Origin: Ancylobacter sp. IITR112
Lineage (GTDB): Bacteria > Pseudomonadota > Alphaproteobacteria > Rhizobiales > Xanthobacteraceae
Direction: 5' to 3'
Length of the DNA: 64,000 nt
Assembly: GCF_041415945.1 (NCBI RefSeq)
Contig: NZ_JBGCUS010000001.1
Span: 1,302,001-1,366,000, forward strand
Positions within the stretch are counted from its first letter, which is position 1; every line of letters begins with the position of its first letter. This document shows positions 45,102 to 56,203 of this stretch, piece after piece. The position numbers and the translations under genes were made by a program. The notes below the pieces were generated by a model. That model made no database searches and was not told where the DNA came from. It was given only the letters and a program-made list of their open reading frames with translations.

Positions 45102-45503
45102 ATGAACCCTCTGCCCGCCGCTCTGCTGGCGCTCGCGCTAGGCGTCTGCCTGCCCGCTTATGCCACCCCCACGAGGTCCACCCCCACGACATCCATCCCT
45201 TCGACATCGACCGGCGCGATCTCGATCGCCCAGGTCGTCGACCTGATTCAGCGCGCGCCCAACGACAATGCCGCGCGGAACGCAGCGACGGCCTATCTCG
45301 CCGGCGTCGGCGAGGCCACCGGCGTGCTGGTGGCTGAAGCCGGGCGCCGTGCCGCCATCGGTCTCACCTGTGCCCGGCCGCTCGGCATGTCCAGCGCGGC
45401 CGCGCTCGCCGCCTTGTCCCGCATCGACAAGGGCAGATGGAGCCAAACCGCTGCGACTCCCATCCTGGTTGACGACATGCTGGGCCGTGCGGGCTGCCAT
45501 TAG
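45102..45503 (+). CDS. Secreted small protein, Rap1a-like
   Basis: A 133-residue exported protein: signal peptide (LPAALLALALGVCLPAYA), Thr/Ser/Pro-rich linker, then a helical domain (about 40-133) with ATAYLAGVGEATGVL, LTCARPLGMSS and a final MLGRAGC. The cysteine pair and layout resemble the Rap1a/Tai immunity-like family, but I am not sure. It is divergent from the DUF2975-xre pair and shares the twin operator. Confidence 0.6.
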   Translation: MNPLPAALLALALGVCLPAYATPTRSTPTTSIPSTSTGAISIAQVVDLIQRAPNDNAARNAATAYLAGVGEATGVLVAEAGRRAAIGLTCARPLGMSSAAALAALSRIDKGRWSQTAATPILVDDMLGRAGCH

Positions 45504-45704
45504 GGGATGGACGAGGAGCCTCCCGCGCGGCGGGCGCGGGAGGCGCGCGCACATCCCCGCGCGCCGGTTTCACCACGTCCCGCTCCGCCGCGTCGTCGGG
45601 CTGGAGGGCGCCGGAATGATGCCGAGCGGGCCGAGAGCAGGCTCGGCTCGCTCGCTGTCGCGGCTGCGCGGGCGCGGCTGCCGCCGCGCCGGAAGGTCGC
45701 GTGT

Positions 45705-46778
45705 TCAGGCGAGGTCGATCAGGATTTTCAGCTCGGTGCCGGCGGGGCTCAGCAAGGCCTCGAAGCCCTCCGCCACCACATCGTCCAGCCGGACGCGGCT
45801 TGTGACGACCTTTTCCGCCGGCAGCAGGCCGGAGCCGATGAGCGCGGCGACGCGCGGCCACATCAGGGTCGAGTAGCACCACGAGCCGCGCAGATCGATG
45901 TCCTTGAAGGTGAGGGTGAAGCCGTCCACCGCCGGCTTGCCGACATGCAGACCCACCTGCACCACCACGCCCTGGCGCCGCACCGCCTCGATGCAGGTGG
46001 CGGTGGCGGCTTCCGCGCCGACGCATTCCAGCGCCACATCCACCCCGACGTGGCCCTCCGTCTGGTCGCGGATCGCCTCGACCACCTTGTCGGTTTTCGG
46101 GTTGAGGGTGATCACGTCGGGCAGGACCGCGCGGGCCATGGCCAGCCGGTTGTCATTGGTGTCGGACAGGAAGATCGTCGTCGCGCCCGCGGCCCGCGCG
46201 GCGAGAACCTGCAATTGGCCGATCGGCCCGGCGCCGGTGACGAGCACGGAGGAGCCCGGCCGCACTCCGCCGCGCTCGGCGGCATAGACGACGACGGCGG
46301 TGGGCTCGATGAGCGCCGCCTGCTCGTCTGTTACGTTATCTGGCATGGCGAAGACGTTGTAATCATTGACAACGGAATATTCCGCCATGCCGCCCCAGGG
46401 CCACATGAGGCCGATGATGCCGAGCTTGTCGGAGAGCTGGTAGAGGCCGCGCTTTCCGTAATGATCGTCGCGTGGCGAGACCAGCGGCTGGATCGAGACG
46501 CGGTCGCCGGGCTTCACATTCGTCACCTCGGCGCCGATGGCGACGACGGTGCCGCCATATTCATGGCCCAGCGTCTGCGGCAGCTTGGCGCCGGTGTAGG
46601 GATGCGGCGCGGTGGGGATGAAGATCGGGCCGGCGGCATATTCGTGCAGATCGGTGCCGCAGATGCCGCAGAAGCGGTTCTTGACCAGCACGTCGCGCGG
46701 GCCGAGCCGGGCGCGGTCGGGCTCCGGCACATTCTCGATGCGCACATCGCGCTTGCCGTGGAAGCGGGCGGCTTTCAT
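45705..46778 (-). CDS. 2,3-butanediol dehydrogenase, zinc type
   Basis: A 357-residue medium-chain zinc-dependent dehydrogenase of the (R,R)-butanediol dehydrogenase type. CGICGTDLHEY and GHEYGGTVVAIG give the catalytic zinc ligands and VLVTGAGPIGQLQVLAA is the nucleotide-binding loop. It oxidises 2,3-butanediol to acetoin, which the aco genes upstream then cleave. Last gene of the leftward aco operon. Confidence 0.85.
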   Translation of the reverse strand: MKAARFHGKRDVRIENVPEPDRARLGPRDVLVKNRFCGICGTDLHEYAAGPIFIPTAPHPYTGAKLPQTLGHEYGGTVVAIGAEVTNVKPGDRVSIQPLVSPRDDHYGKRGLYQLSDKLGIIGLMWPWGGMAEYSVVNDYNVFAMPDNVTDEQAALIEPTAVVVYAAERGGVRPGSSVLVTGAGPIGQLQVLAARAAGATTIFLSDTNDNRLAMARAVLPDVITLNPKTDKVVEAIRDQTEGHVGVDVALECVGAEAATATCIEAVRRQGVVVQVGLHVGKPAVDGFTLTFKDIDLRGSWCYSTLMWPRVAALIGSGLLPAEKVVTSRVRLDDVVAEGFEALLSPAGTELKILIDLA

Positions 46779-46808
46779 GGGAGTGTCCTCAAAGCGGGAA
46801 AAGGGACG

Positions 46809-47165
46809 TCAGGCTTTGCCGGGGGCGAGGGCGTCGAAGGCTTCCAGCGCCCGGCTGGCATAGACGGCGGAGGGCCCGCCGCCCATTTCCAGCGCGACGG
46901 CGAGCACCTCGATGAGCTCCTCGCGGCGGGCACCGTGGCTGGCGGCATTGGCGACGTGGAACAGGATGCAGTCGGCGCAGCCCTGATGCACGGCGAGGGC
47001 GACGGCGATCAGTTCCTTTGTCGCCGCGCTGAGCGCGCCGGGGCGCGAGGCCTCGCCCATCAGCGTGCGGAAGGCGCCCATCGGGCCGGGCGCCGCCTTG
47101 GCCAGCGCGCCGAAGCGCCGGTTCATGTCCTTGAGCTGGTCGTGGATGTTTTCATTGCCGGCCAT
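46809..47165 (-). CDS. Carboxymuconolactone decarboxylase family (AhpD-like) protein
   Basis: A 118-residue all-helical protein of the CMD/AhpD family. The redox C-x-x-C-x3-H site is present (GCADCILFHVANAA, about 58-71), so a peroxidase or alkylhydroperoxidase role is more likely than decarboxylation. Embedded in the acetoin operon, between the two dehydrogenase genes. Confidence 0.85.
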   Translation of the reverse strand: MAGNENIHDQLKDMNRRFGALAKAAPGPMGAFRTLMGEASRPGALSAATKELIAVALAVHQGCADCILFHVANAASHGARREELIEVLAVALEMGGGPSAVYASRALEAFDALAPGKA

Positions 47166-47174
47166 GGCCGTTCC

Positions 47175-47972
47175 TCAGATGAAGACCATGCCGCCGTCCA
47201 CCATCAGGGACTGGCCGGTCATGAAGTCGGAATCGGACGAGGCGAGGTAGCGGGCGACGCCCACAAGGTCCGCCGGCTGCGAGGCGCGCCCGAGCACGGC
47301 GGTGGCGGCGAAGCTGTCGAAGGCTTCGTTCTCCTTCTGTGTCAGCCCGTTATCGCGAAAACCCTTGTCGATCACGTCCCACATCGGGGTGGCGACAACG
47401 CCGGGGCAGAAGCAATTGGCGGTGATGCCCTCCTTGCCGAAGGCGCGCGCCGCCGCCTGTGTCATCGCCACCACGGCGAATTTGGAGGCGCAGTAATGCG
47501 CCAGCGGCTCATAGCCCTGCTTGGCGGCGATGGAGGCGGTATTGATGATCTTGCCGCCGGGGTGGCCGGCCTCTGCCTGTCGGCGGAACGTCTTCACTGC
47601 CTCCTGCATGCCGATCAGCACGCCGAGCGCGTTGACATCGGTGACGAAGCGCCAGTCTTCCTCGGTGATGTCGAGGAAGGGGCGGGTCTGGGCGACGCCG
47701 GCATTGTTGAACAGCACGTCGACGCGGCCGAAGGCCCCCGCCGCCTTGTCCAGCATGGCGCGGACCTGCGCGCGCTGGCGCACATCCACCGCCACGCCGA
47801 TGGCCTTGCCGCCGGCCGCCGTGATCTCGCCCGCCAGCCGGTCGGCGGCCTCCTGCGCGAGATCGGCGACGGTGATGGCGGCACCGTCGGCGGCGAGCGC
47901 CCGGGCGATGGCGGCGCCGATGCCGCCGGTGGCGCCGGTGATGACGATGCTCTTGTCGCTGAGTTTGGACAT
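47175..47972 (-). CDS. Short-chain dehydrogenase, acetoin/butanediol type
   Basis: A 265-residue SDR with TGATGGIG for NAD(P) binding, NNAG, and the active site serine in NTASIAAKQG with YCASK. The EDWRFVTDVNALGVLIG stretch resembles meso-butanediol/diacetyl reductases (BudC type). It likely interconverts diacetyl, acetoin and 2,3-butanediol with the zinc enzyme of the same operon. Confidence 0.82.
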   Translation of the reverse strand: MSKLSDKSIVITGATGGIGAAIARALAADGAAITVADLAQEAADRLAGEITAAGGKAIGVAVDVRQRAQVRAMLDKAAGAFGRVDVLFNNAGVAQTRPFLDITEEDWRFVTDVNALGVLIGMQEAVKTFRRQAEAGHPGGKIINTASIAAKQGYEPLAHYCASKFAVVAMTQAAARAFGKEGITANCFCPGVVATPMWDVIDKGFRDNGLTQKENEAFDSFAATAVLGRASQPADLVGVARYLASSDSDFMTGQSLMVDGGMVFI

Positions 47973-48029
47973 GATTCCTCCTTCGCCCTCCGCGTGCGCG
48001 GCGGCGTTCGGGGTTGAAACGGGCGGGCG

Positions 48030-49139
48030 TCAGGCGATGTGGGCGAGGATCAGTTCATTGACCCGCGCGGCTTTTTCCATCTGCACCATATGGCCGGCCT
48101 CGGGGATCACCTCCACCGTTGCCCCCCCGGCGAGGGCGTCGGCATGGGCGGCGGGGATGATCCTGTCGCTGGCGCCGAAAATCACCAGCGCCGGCATGTC
48201 GGTGGCGGCGAGCGCCTCCGCCACCTGCTCGGCCTGCCTTCCGCCGGCGAACAGCGCGGCGGAAAGGGCGGTGAGCGCTTCCGCCACCCCGTCGAGGCGC
48301 TTGTATTTCAGGAGGTCGTCGACCAGTTGCCGCGTGACCGTGTCCGGGTCGTGGAAAAGCTGTTCCAGCACGGGCTTGAGGTCGCGGCGGGAACTCGCCT
48401 GCACGAAGCCGTCGGTGTAGCCGGCATTGATCTCAGGCCCGAGGCCGGCCGAGCCGATCAGCGTCACCGAGGCGACGCGCTCGGGCGCGTCCAGCGCCGT
48501 GCGGGCGGCAATCGCGCCGCCCATGGAATGGCCGACGAGATGGGCGCGCGGAATGTCGAGCGCGTCCATGAAGCCGAGAAGCGCGGCGGACAGGCCGCCG
48601 AGCGAGGGGGCGCCCAGCTTCTTGTCGGATTGCCCGTGGCCGGGCAGGTCCAGCGCGTAGACGGTGGCGGCCTCCGCCAGCGCGTCGATGTTGAACAGCC
48701 AATTGTCGAGATCGCCGCCAAAGCCGTGGATGAGGATGACGTTTTCGGCTCCCTCGCCGCGCTTGGCGTAGCGCAGGCGCCCGGCCGGGGTGTCGATGAA
48801 GTGGGTGCGCGGGGCTTCTTCTTCCGCCGCCTCGGCCGCCGCCTGCGTCGCATATTCCGCGACATAGGCGTCGATCTCGGCGTCCGGCACCTCGTCATCG
48901 GCGATGACGCCGATCAGCGCCTTGACCGGATAGATCGTGTCCGGCTCGCCGATCACCCGGCGCAGCGTGCCGGTTTCATGCGCCTCGACCACGCCGGCGA
49001 TCTTGTCGGTTTCCACCTCGACGATCTCGTCGCCCGGCGCGACCGGAGAACCGGCGGGCTTGAGCCAGCCGGTCACCTTGCCTTCCGACATCGACAGGCC
49101 CCATTTGGGCATGACGATCGGCTTGATGCGTTCATTCAT
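48030..49139 (-). CDS. acoC: Acetoin dehydrogenase E2 component
   Basis: A 369-residue E2 dihydrolipoyl acetyltransferase of the acetoin dehydrogenase complex. The lipoyl domain is N-terminal, with the modified lysine in VEVETDKIAGVVEA; there is a linker at about 80-125. The rest is an alpha/beta-hydrolase fold with nucleophile in GHSMGGAIA, FGGDLDNW for the oxyanion region and GHMVQMEK for the His. This AcoC layout, hydrolase fold instead of a CoA-dependent acyltransferase core, is typical. Sits 12 bp after acoB. Confidence 0.92.
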   Translation of the reverse strand: MNERIKPIVMPKWGLSMSEGKVTGWLKPAGSPVAPGDEIVEVETDKIAGVVEAHETGTLRRVIGEPDTIYPVKALIGVIADDEVPDAEIDAYVAEYATQAAAEAAEEEAPRTHFIDTPAGRLRYAKRGEGAENVILIHGFGGDLDNWLFNIDALAEAATVYALDLPGHGQSDKKLGAPSLGGLSAALLGFMDALDIPRAHLVGHSMGGAIAARTALDAPERVASVTLIGSAGLGPEINAGYTDGFVQASSRRDLKPVLEQLFHDPDTVTRQLVDDLLKYKRLDGVAEALTALSAALFAGGRQAEQVAEALAATDMPALVIFGASDRIIPAAHADALAGGATVEVIPEAGHMVQMEKAARVNELILAHIA

Positions 49140-49151
49140 CGAGAAGGCTCC

Positions 49152-50174
49152 TTACGCCGCCGACTTCACGGGGCCGGTGGTCTTGTGGACCGCCGCGACG
49201 ATGGCGTCGGCCGAGGGGATGTAGAGGTCTTCCAGCACGGGTGAGAACGGCACCGGCGTGTGCGGCGCGGTGACCATCTGCGGCGCCGCCTTCAGCGCGC
49301 CGAAGGCGTTCTGCGCGACATAGGCGGCGACATCGGTGGCGATGGAGCAGCGCGGATTGGCCTCGTCTATCACCACAAGACGGCCGGTGTTCTCCACGCT
49401 CTCGATCACCGTGTCCCAGTCGATGGGCGAGAGGGTGCGCAGGTCGATCACCTCCGCCGAGACGCCGGAACGGGCGAGTGTGTCGGCCGCAGTGAGGGCG
49501 CGCGGGACGGTGAGGCCGTAGCCGACGAGGGTCACGTCCCGGCCGTCGCGGACGATGTTGGCCTCGCCGAAGGGGATGGCGTAGCTCTCCTCCGGCACGT
49601 CGGCCTCGGAGCCGTACAACGCCTTGTGCTCGCAGAAGATCACCGGGTCGTCGTCGCGGATCGCCTGGATCAAGAGGCCCTTGGCGTCATAGGCGTTGGA
49701 CGGGCACACCACCTTCAGGCCCGGAATATGGGTGAACAGCGGGGTGAGCATCTGCGAGTGCTGGGCGGCGGCGCGGAAGCCGGCGCCGACCATGGCGCGG
49801 ATGACCACCGGGGTCTTCGCCTTGCCGCCGAACATGTATTTGAACTTGGCGGCCTGGTTGAAGATCTGGTCGAAGCACACGCCCATGAAGTCGAGGAACA
49901 TGAGTTCCGCCACCGGGCGCATGCCGCAGGCGGCGGCACCGATGGCGGCGCCGATATAGGCGCTCTCCGACAGCGGGGTGTCCATCAGCCGGTTGCCGTG
50001 CTTGGCGTGCAGCCCCTTGGTGACGCCGAGCACGCCGCCCCAGGCATCCATCTCGCCGGGCGCGCCGGCGCCGCCGACGATATCTTCGCCGAGCAGGATG
50101 ACGGTGGGATCGCGGCGCATTTCGAGGTCGAGCGCCTCGTTGATCGCCTGCTTGTAGCTGATCATGCGGGCCAT
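49152..50174 (-). CDS. acoB: Acetoin dehydrogenase E1 beta
   Basis: A 340-residue beta subunit of the thiamine-diphosphate E1 enzyme that cleaves acetoin into acetaldehyde and an acetyl unit. It has MDTPLSESAYIGAAIG and the IDLRTLSPIDWDTV block seen in transketolase C-terminal domains. Works with AcoA and AcoC. Confidence 0.93.
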   Translation of the reverse strand: MARMISYKQAINEALDLEMRRDPTVILLGEDIVGGAGAPGEMDAWGGVLGVTKGLHAKHGNRLMDTPLSESAYIGAAIGAAACGMRPVAELMFLDFMGVCFDQIFNQAAKFKYMFGGKAKTPVVIRAMVGAGFRAAAQHSQMLTPLFTHIPGLKVVCPSNAYDAKGLLIQAIRDDDPVIFCEHKALYGSEADVPEESYAIPFGEANIVRDGRDVTLVGYGLTVPRALTAADTLARSGVSAEVIDLRTLSPIDWDTVIESVENTGRLVVIDEANPRCSIATDVAAYVAQNAFGALKAAPQMVTAPHTPVPFSPVLEDLYIPSADAIVAAVHKTTGPVKSAA

Positions 50175-50204
50175 GGGTTTTCCTCCGGTTCTTGGTTGTT
50201 GTGC

Positions 50205-51188
50205 TCAGTAGGCGACATAGACGTCGGTGGTGAGGTCGCGGGCGCCGGGCAGCGGCGCGCCCTTGGCGGTCTCCACCGCATCGTTGATCAGCGCCGCCAC
50301 TTCGCGGTCGATGAGGGCGAGGTCGGCCTCGCTCACCACCCCGGCGGCGGTGACGCGGGCGCCGAACAGCTTCAGGCAGTCGCGGTGGGTGCGGTTGTGG
50401 TCGTTCTCGCCCTTGGCCTTGTAGGTCTGGGCGTCGCCCTCGAAATGGCCGAAGAAGCGCACGGTCTTGCACTCCAGCAGCGCCGGCCCGCCGCCCTCAC
50501 GGGCGCGCTTGATGATCTCGCCCGCCGCCTCATAGACGGCGAAGAAATCGGTGCCGTCCACCGTCACGCCGGGCAGGCCGAAGCCGGCGGCGCGGTCGAC
50601 ATAGGAATCGACGGCGGTGGCGTATTCGACCGAGGTCGATTCCGCATAGCCATTGTTCTCGACCACGAAAACGACCGGCAGGTTCCAGATGGCGGCGAGG
50701 TTCATGCTCTCCAGCACGGTGCCCTGATTGGCCGCGCCGTCGCCGAAGAAGGTGAGGCCGACCCCGCCATCGCCGCGGAACTTGGCGGCGAGGCCGGCGC
50801 CGCAGATCAGCGGCGCGCCGGCGCCGAGAATGCCGTTGGCGCCCATCATGCCCTTGGACAGGTCGGCAATGTGCATGGAGCCGCCCTTGCCCCGGCAGCA
50901 GCCCGTCGCCTTGCCGTAGATCTCGCCCATCATCTCATGCACATCGACGCCCTTGGCGATGCAGTGGCCATGGCCGCGATGGGTGGAGGCGATGCGGTCA
51001 ATGTCGGTGAGGTGCATCATGATGCCGGTCGCGCAGGCTTCCTCGCCGGCATAGAGGTGGACGAAGCCGGGAATGTCGCCCTTGGCGAACTCCACATGCA
51101 GCCGCTCCTCGAAATCGCGGATGGTGCGCATGGTGCGGTAGGCGGTCAGCAACTCGTCCCGGGAGAGGGGAAAGGGATTGTTGGTCAT
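50205..51188 (-). CDS. acoA: Acetoin dehydrogenase E1 alpha
   Basis: A 327-residue alpha subunit of E1. The thiamine diphosphate motif GDGAANQGTVLESMNL...VENN is intact and the HRGHGH loop for substrate entry is present. It lies next to acoB with 30 bp between stop and start. Confidence 0.94.
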   Translation of the reverse strand: MTNNPFPLSRDELLTAYRTMRTIRDFEERLHVEFAKGDIPGFVHLYAGEEACATGIMMHLTDIDRIASTHRGHGHCIAKGVDVHEMMGEIYGKATGCCRGKGGSMHIADLSKGMMGANGILGAGAPLICGAGLAAKFRGDGGVGLTFFGDGAANQGTVLESMNLAAIWNLPVVFVVENNGYAESTSVEYATAVDSYVDRAAGFGLPGVTVDGTDFFAVYEAAGEIIKRAREGGGPALLECKTVRFFGHFEGDAQTYKAKGENDHNRTHRDCLKLFGARVTAAGVVSEADLALIDREVAALINDAVETAKGAPLPGARDLTTDVYVAY

Positions 51189-51252
51189 GGCGTCGTCATT
51201 CCTCCTTGGGATGCCGGGCGTTGCCGGCGGTTATTGTCGGAGCGTGCGGGCG

Positions 51253-52341
51253 TCAGGCGCCCGCCAGCAGAGGGGCATGGTGCGGGGCAGGGTGCGTGGC
51301 CGGGACAGCGTGGCGCAGCAGCAGCTTCTCGCGGGCGGCGAAGCCCATGACGGCGGCGACATCGACGGTGCGGAAGGCGGCGTCGCGCAGGCAGATCGTC
51401 ACCTCCTGATGCCCGTCGAAGAACAGTTCCCGCTCGCCGTCGAGCGCCACCGAGCCGGCGGCGATATCGGGTGAGAACACGGTCCCCGACGGCATGCGGC
51501 GCCAGCTCTCCACGCCGACGGGCGTGACGAGGCCGGGCGCGATGGGCGCGTGCACCACCATCGGAGCCGTCGCCGCCGGGGCAAGGGTGAGGGCGAGCCC
51601 GCCCGGCTCGCGGCGGCTCACCGGCTCGATCAGCCCGGCAATGGCGGCCATGCCGATCACTTCCGGGTCGGCGAAGGCGACATAAAGCTCGCGGAACGTC
51701 TCCGCCCGCCACAGCGCGCGGGCGCCGACGAAGCGGTCGGTGACGAGGGCGACATCGACCAGCGCGATGTCCGGCGCGCCGCCGTCGATGCGGACCTCGA
51801 TCAGCTTGTTGGCGGCGAAGGCGAGGGCGGCCGGCACAAGCCCCATGGCGGCGAGGCCGGTGGCGAGCCCGGTGATGGTGGGTTCGCGGTGCTCGGGAAA
51901 GGCGTTGTTGGTGCCGGTGGAGATGCCGGCGATGGGCACCTGCCCGCATTCCGCCACCACGGCGCGGTGGGTGCCGTCGCCGCCCAGCACGATGATGGCG
52001 GCGATGTCGCCGGCCTCGCGCATCATCCGCGCGGCGCGGCGTGTGTCGTCCACCGTGCCGGTGACCGGCATGGCGAGATGGGTCAGCCGGGGAAAGCGCG
52101 CCTCGCCCTGCGCGTTGGAGCGCTCCATGCCGCGCCGCACATGGGTGGCGATGCCGCCGCGCTCGGGCATCATCATCACCTCCTCGATGCCGCAGGCGGC
52201 GAGCGCGGCCAGCGCCCGCAGCACGATGTTGGCGCGGTCGGCGACCTGCACGCTGTTGGCGCTGGCGACGACGCGGCGAATGTCCCGCGCCGAGATCGGA
52301 TTGGCGATGATGCCGACCTTCGGCGGCGTCGATGACGTCAT
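51253..52341 (-). CDS. acoX: Acetoin catabolism protein AcoX
   Basis: A 362-residue ATP-NAD kinase-like protein. GGDGTHRAVV and STGTNNAFP are the diacylglycerol/NAD-kinase-like nucleotide motifs, and MMPERGGIATHVRRG follows the AcoX family. Exact role in acetoin use is unknown. First gene of the leftward operon downstream of the sigma-54-type promoter. Confidence 0.9.
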   Translation of the reverse strand: MTSSTPPKVGIIANPISARDIRRVVASANSVQVADRANIVLRALAALAACGIEEVMMMPERGGIATHVRRGMERSNAQGEARFPRLTHLAMPVTGTVDDTRRAARMMREAGDIAAIIVLGGDGTHRAVVAECGQVPIAGISTGTNNAFPEHREPTITGLATGLAAMGLVPAALAFAANKLIEVRIDGGAPDIALVDVALVTDRFVGARALWRAETFRELYVAFADPEVIGMAAIAGLIEPVSRREPGGLALTLAPAATAPMVVHAPIAPGLVTPVGVESWRRMPSGTVFSPDIAAGSVALDGERELFFDGHQEVTICLRDAAFRTVDVAAVMGFAAREKLLLRHAVPATHPAPHHAPLLAGA

Positions 52342-52680
52342 CCGGCGTCCTTCCCGTGGCGTTCGTCCCTGCGGGCCTCACCTTTGCCGGCGGGCCTCGT
52401 TCGTGCCGTGTCTCTCCGCAAGTGGCGGGCCAAGTGGGGTTAAAGCGCTAACGCATTGATTGTATTGAAGATCGGTGCCGCGCGCCTGTGCGGAGCGGTG
52501 CGGCACGGGCGCCGCATCTGTGGCGGCGGCTGCCACAGGTGTGGCGCCGCGTGCACTTCGTGATGGCCGGCGCGACGCCGGCGCTTGCGCCCGTCCGCCA
52601 AGGGGATGACACTGCCGGCAAACGGGAGGTCACATCCCGATGCCGGCACGTTCCGGCGCCAACATTCCGGGAGGACGCCG
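52342..52680. promoter_or_regulatory. Divergent acoX / acoR control region
   Basis: A 339-base gap between divergent genes. On the minus strand GG-CACGAACGAG-GC (52407 to 52394) fits the -24 GG / -12 GC spacing of ten bases of a sigma-54 promoter, though the -12 half reads AGGC rather than TTGC; it sits about 50 bp before acoX. About 110 bp further up, CTGTGGC-GGCGGCT-GCCACAG (52518-52538) is a palindrome well placed as the AcoR enhancer. Confidence 0.6.
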
Positions 52681-54699
<2,019 letters not shown>

Positions 54700-54712
54700 G
54701 CGCGCCGGCCGC

Positions 54713-54970
54713 TCAGGACCGGCGCTCCTCGGCGCGCTTGCGGGCATAGAGCGCGCCGCACAGCCCGCCCATCAGCGCGCCATTGGCATAGATCACCAGC
54801 AGCGGCGTCACCGATGCGAACAGGCCGAGATGCACCGCCGTCACGGCCGCCAGCACCGCCAGAACCGCGATCGCCAGCACGGCCGGCAGCAGCCGGCGCG
54901 CCGTGAAGGCGATGAGGCCGGAGGCGCAGAGGATGGCGAAGCCGGAGACCAGGGCGAACAGGTCGATCAT
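54713..54970 (-). CDS. Small membrane protein, hypothetical
   Basis: An 85-residue protein with three hydrophobic helices (ALVSGFAILCASGLIAF, LPAVLAIAVLAVLAAVTAV and a third before GALYARKRAEERRS) and a basic cytoplasmic tail. Function unknown. It converges on acoR with 13 bp between stops. Confidence 0.6.
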   Translation of the reverse strand: MIDLFALVSGFAILCASGLIAFTARRLLPAVLAIAVLAVLAAVTAVHLGLFASVTPLLVIYANGALMGGLCGALYARKRAEERRS

Positions 54971-55044
54971 GCCGAGGGCTCCGCGAGAGATGACGCTGGG
55001 GAAGAGTGCATCCGCCCGCTATAGCCGGGGGGAGGGGCCGTTCC

Positions 55045-55115
55045 TAGAGCGTTTTCGCGCGACGTGGATACCGGTTCGCGTGAAGACGCGACAAAACAAA
55101 GAATTAGAGCATTCC
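55045..55115. repeat. Dispersed hairpin repeat, copy 3
   Basis: Begins TAGAGCGTTTTCGCGCGACG and contains GATACCGGTTCGCGTGAAGACGCGAC, the right-hand block of copy 2 and of copy 4. A second TAGAGCATT follows, next to the stop codon of the neighbouring acetyltransferase. Lies in a gap between two leftward genes. Confidence 0.8.
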
Positions 55116-55646
55116 GGCCGAAACGGCGGCCGGCGCGGCGCGGGTCATCTGCCAGAAGGGACCGGTCTCGTCCGTTGGGACGAAGCCCTTGCGGGCATAG
55201 AGACGGCAAGCGGGGTTGTGCGCCTCGACCTGCAGCGAGACGCTGCGGCCGAGGGCGGCCGCTTCGGCGCAGGCCCAGTCGAGCAGCGCGCCGCCCATGC
55301 CCTGGTTGCGCGCCTCGGCGAGCAGGCTGATGTCGACGATGCGGTGATCGCGCTCACCCCGGTGCAGGCAGAACCGGCCGACCGGCGTGCCGCGGCGCTC
55401 GACGATGAAAAAGGCGGCGCCGGCATGGTAGCGGGCATAATGCAGGGTCTGCAGGCGGAACTGATCGGCGAGGAAAGCGCGTAACGCCTCCTCCGGCCAG
55501 CCATTGCCCGCGAATTCCGGCCCGCGCACGCTGGCGAACAGCGCGGCGAGGAAGGGGGTGTCCGCCGGCGTCTCGGGGCGCAGGGCGAAGCCGCCGGGCG
55601 GTGAGGCTCGTGGTATCGTGACGCTATGACAGGGCTGCAGGGACAT
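55104..55646 (-). CDS. GNAT family N-acetyltransferase
   Basis: A 180-residue acetyltransferase. Motif A is EARNQGMGGALLDWA (about 114-128), and YARKGFVPTDE follows near the C-terminus. Substrate unknown. Adjacent to the tail-collar genes and on the same strand but probably a separate function; its stop lies in the repeat-derived DNA. Confidence 0.85.
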   Translation of the reverse strand: MSLQPCHSVTIPRASPPGGFALRPETPADTPFLAALFASVRGPEFAGNGWPEEALRAFLADQFRLQTLHYARYHAGAAFFIVERRGTPVGRFCLHRGERDHRIVDISLLAEARNQGMGGALLDWACAEAAALGRSVSLQVEAHNPACRLYARKGFVPTDETGPFWQMTRAAPAAVSAGML

Positions 55647-55654
55647 TGAATCCG

Positions 55655-56194
55655 TCAGGATTTTTCAGGATAGATGCCAAAAAGGGCGATGGCGTAGCGC
55701 AGCGCCAGGAAGGGCTGGCGGTTCTCATGCGGCTGCGAGCCGCCCTCCGTGCCGATGGTATGGTAAGAAAGCTTGACATCCAGCGGCACACTCGGCTCGA
55801 CGAAGTGCTCCGCGACATTACCGCTGTTCTTCACATCGTAGCGACTGAGAAATGCGTTCGGTGCGGGAGTCGAAGTCAGTTTGGTGTCGTCCGGCGAGAC
55901 ATAGACGTTCACGTCGTGATGATGATAGGGCATCTCGCTCGATGTGAGCGTGTGGGCGGATGCGCCGGAGACGGCCCCCAGCGGAACCTGCTTGCTGGAG
56001 CCGAGTATCGCGCGTCCGCGAAGATCCGGCACAGCGAAGGTGTTGACGCCGTCGCCCCCATAAGTGATGCCGATAATGTTGAAGAGAGCCTGATACTCTG
56101 CCACGGGCAGAAGGCTGCCATCGCATTCCTTCCAATATTGGGGAACATAATTGGCGATGGAAAATAGCCGGATCTCACCGGTGAACGGTTCCAT
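55655..56194 (-). CDS. Tail-collar domain protein (MdpB-like), third of three
   Basis: A 179-residue protein with a phage-tail collar domain at the N-terminus: GEIRLFSIANYVPQYWKECD, LLPVAEYQALFNIIG and GGDGVNTFAVPDLRGRAILG. It belongs to the family of microcystin-dependent proteins (MdpB) that occur as short paralog arrays in bacteria without any phage. C-terminal half ends with ENRQPFLALRYAIALFGIYP. Third gene of the array, which lies divergent from the RiPP-like genes. Confidence 0.85.
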   Translation of the reverse strand: MEPFTGEIRLFSIANYVPQYWKECDGSLLPVAEYQALFNIIGITYGGDGVNTFAVPDLRGRAILGSSKQVPLGAVSGASAHTLTSSEMPYHHHDVNVYVSPDDTKLTSTPAPNAFLSRYDVKNSGNVAEHFVEPSVPLDVKLSYHTIGTEGGSQPHENRQPFLALRYAIALFGIYPEKS

Positions 56195-56203
56195 GTCGTC
56201 GCC

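Noticed and set aside
45507..48017. Open frame of about 840 codons on the + strand
   Set aside because: Antisense to three clear genes of the acetoin operon; no recognisable domain.
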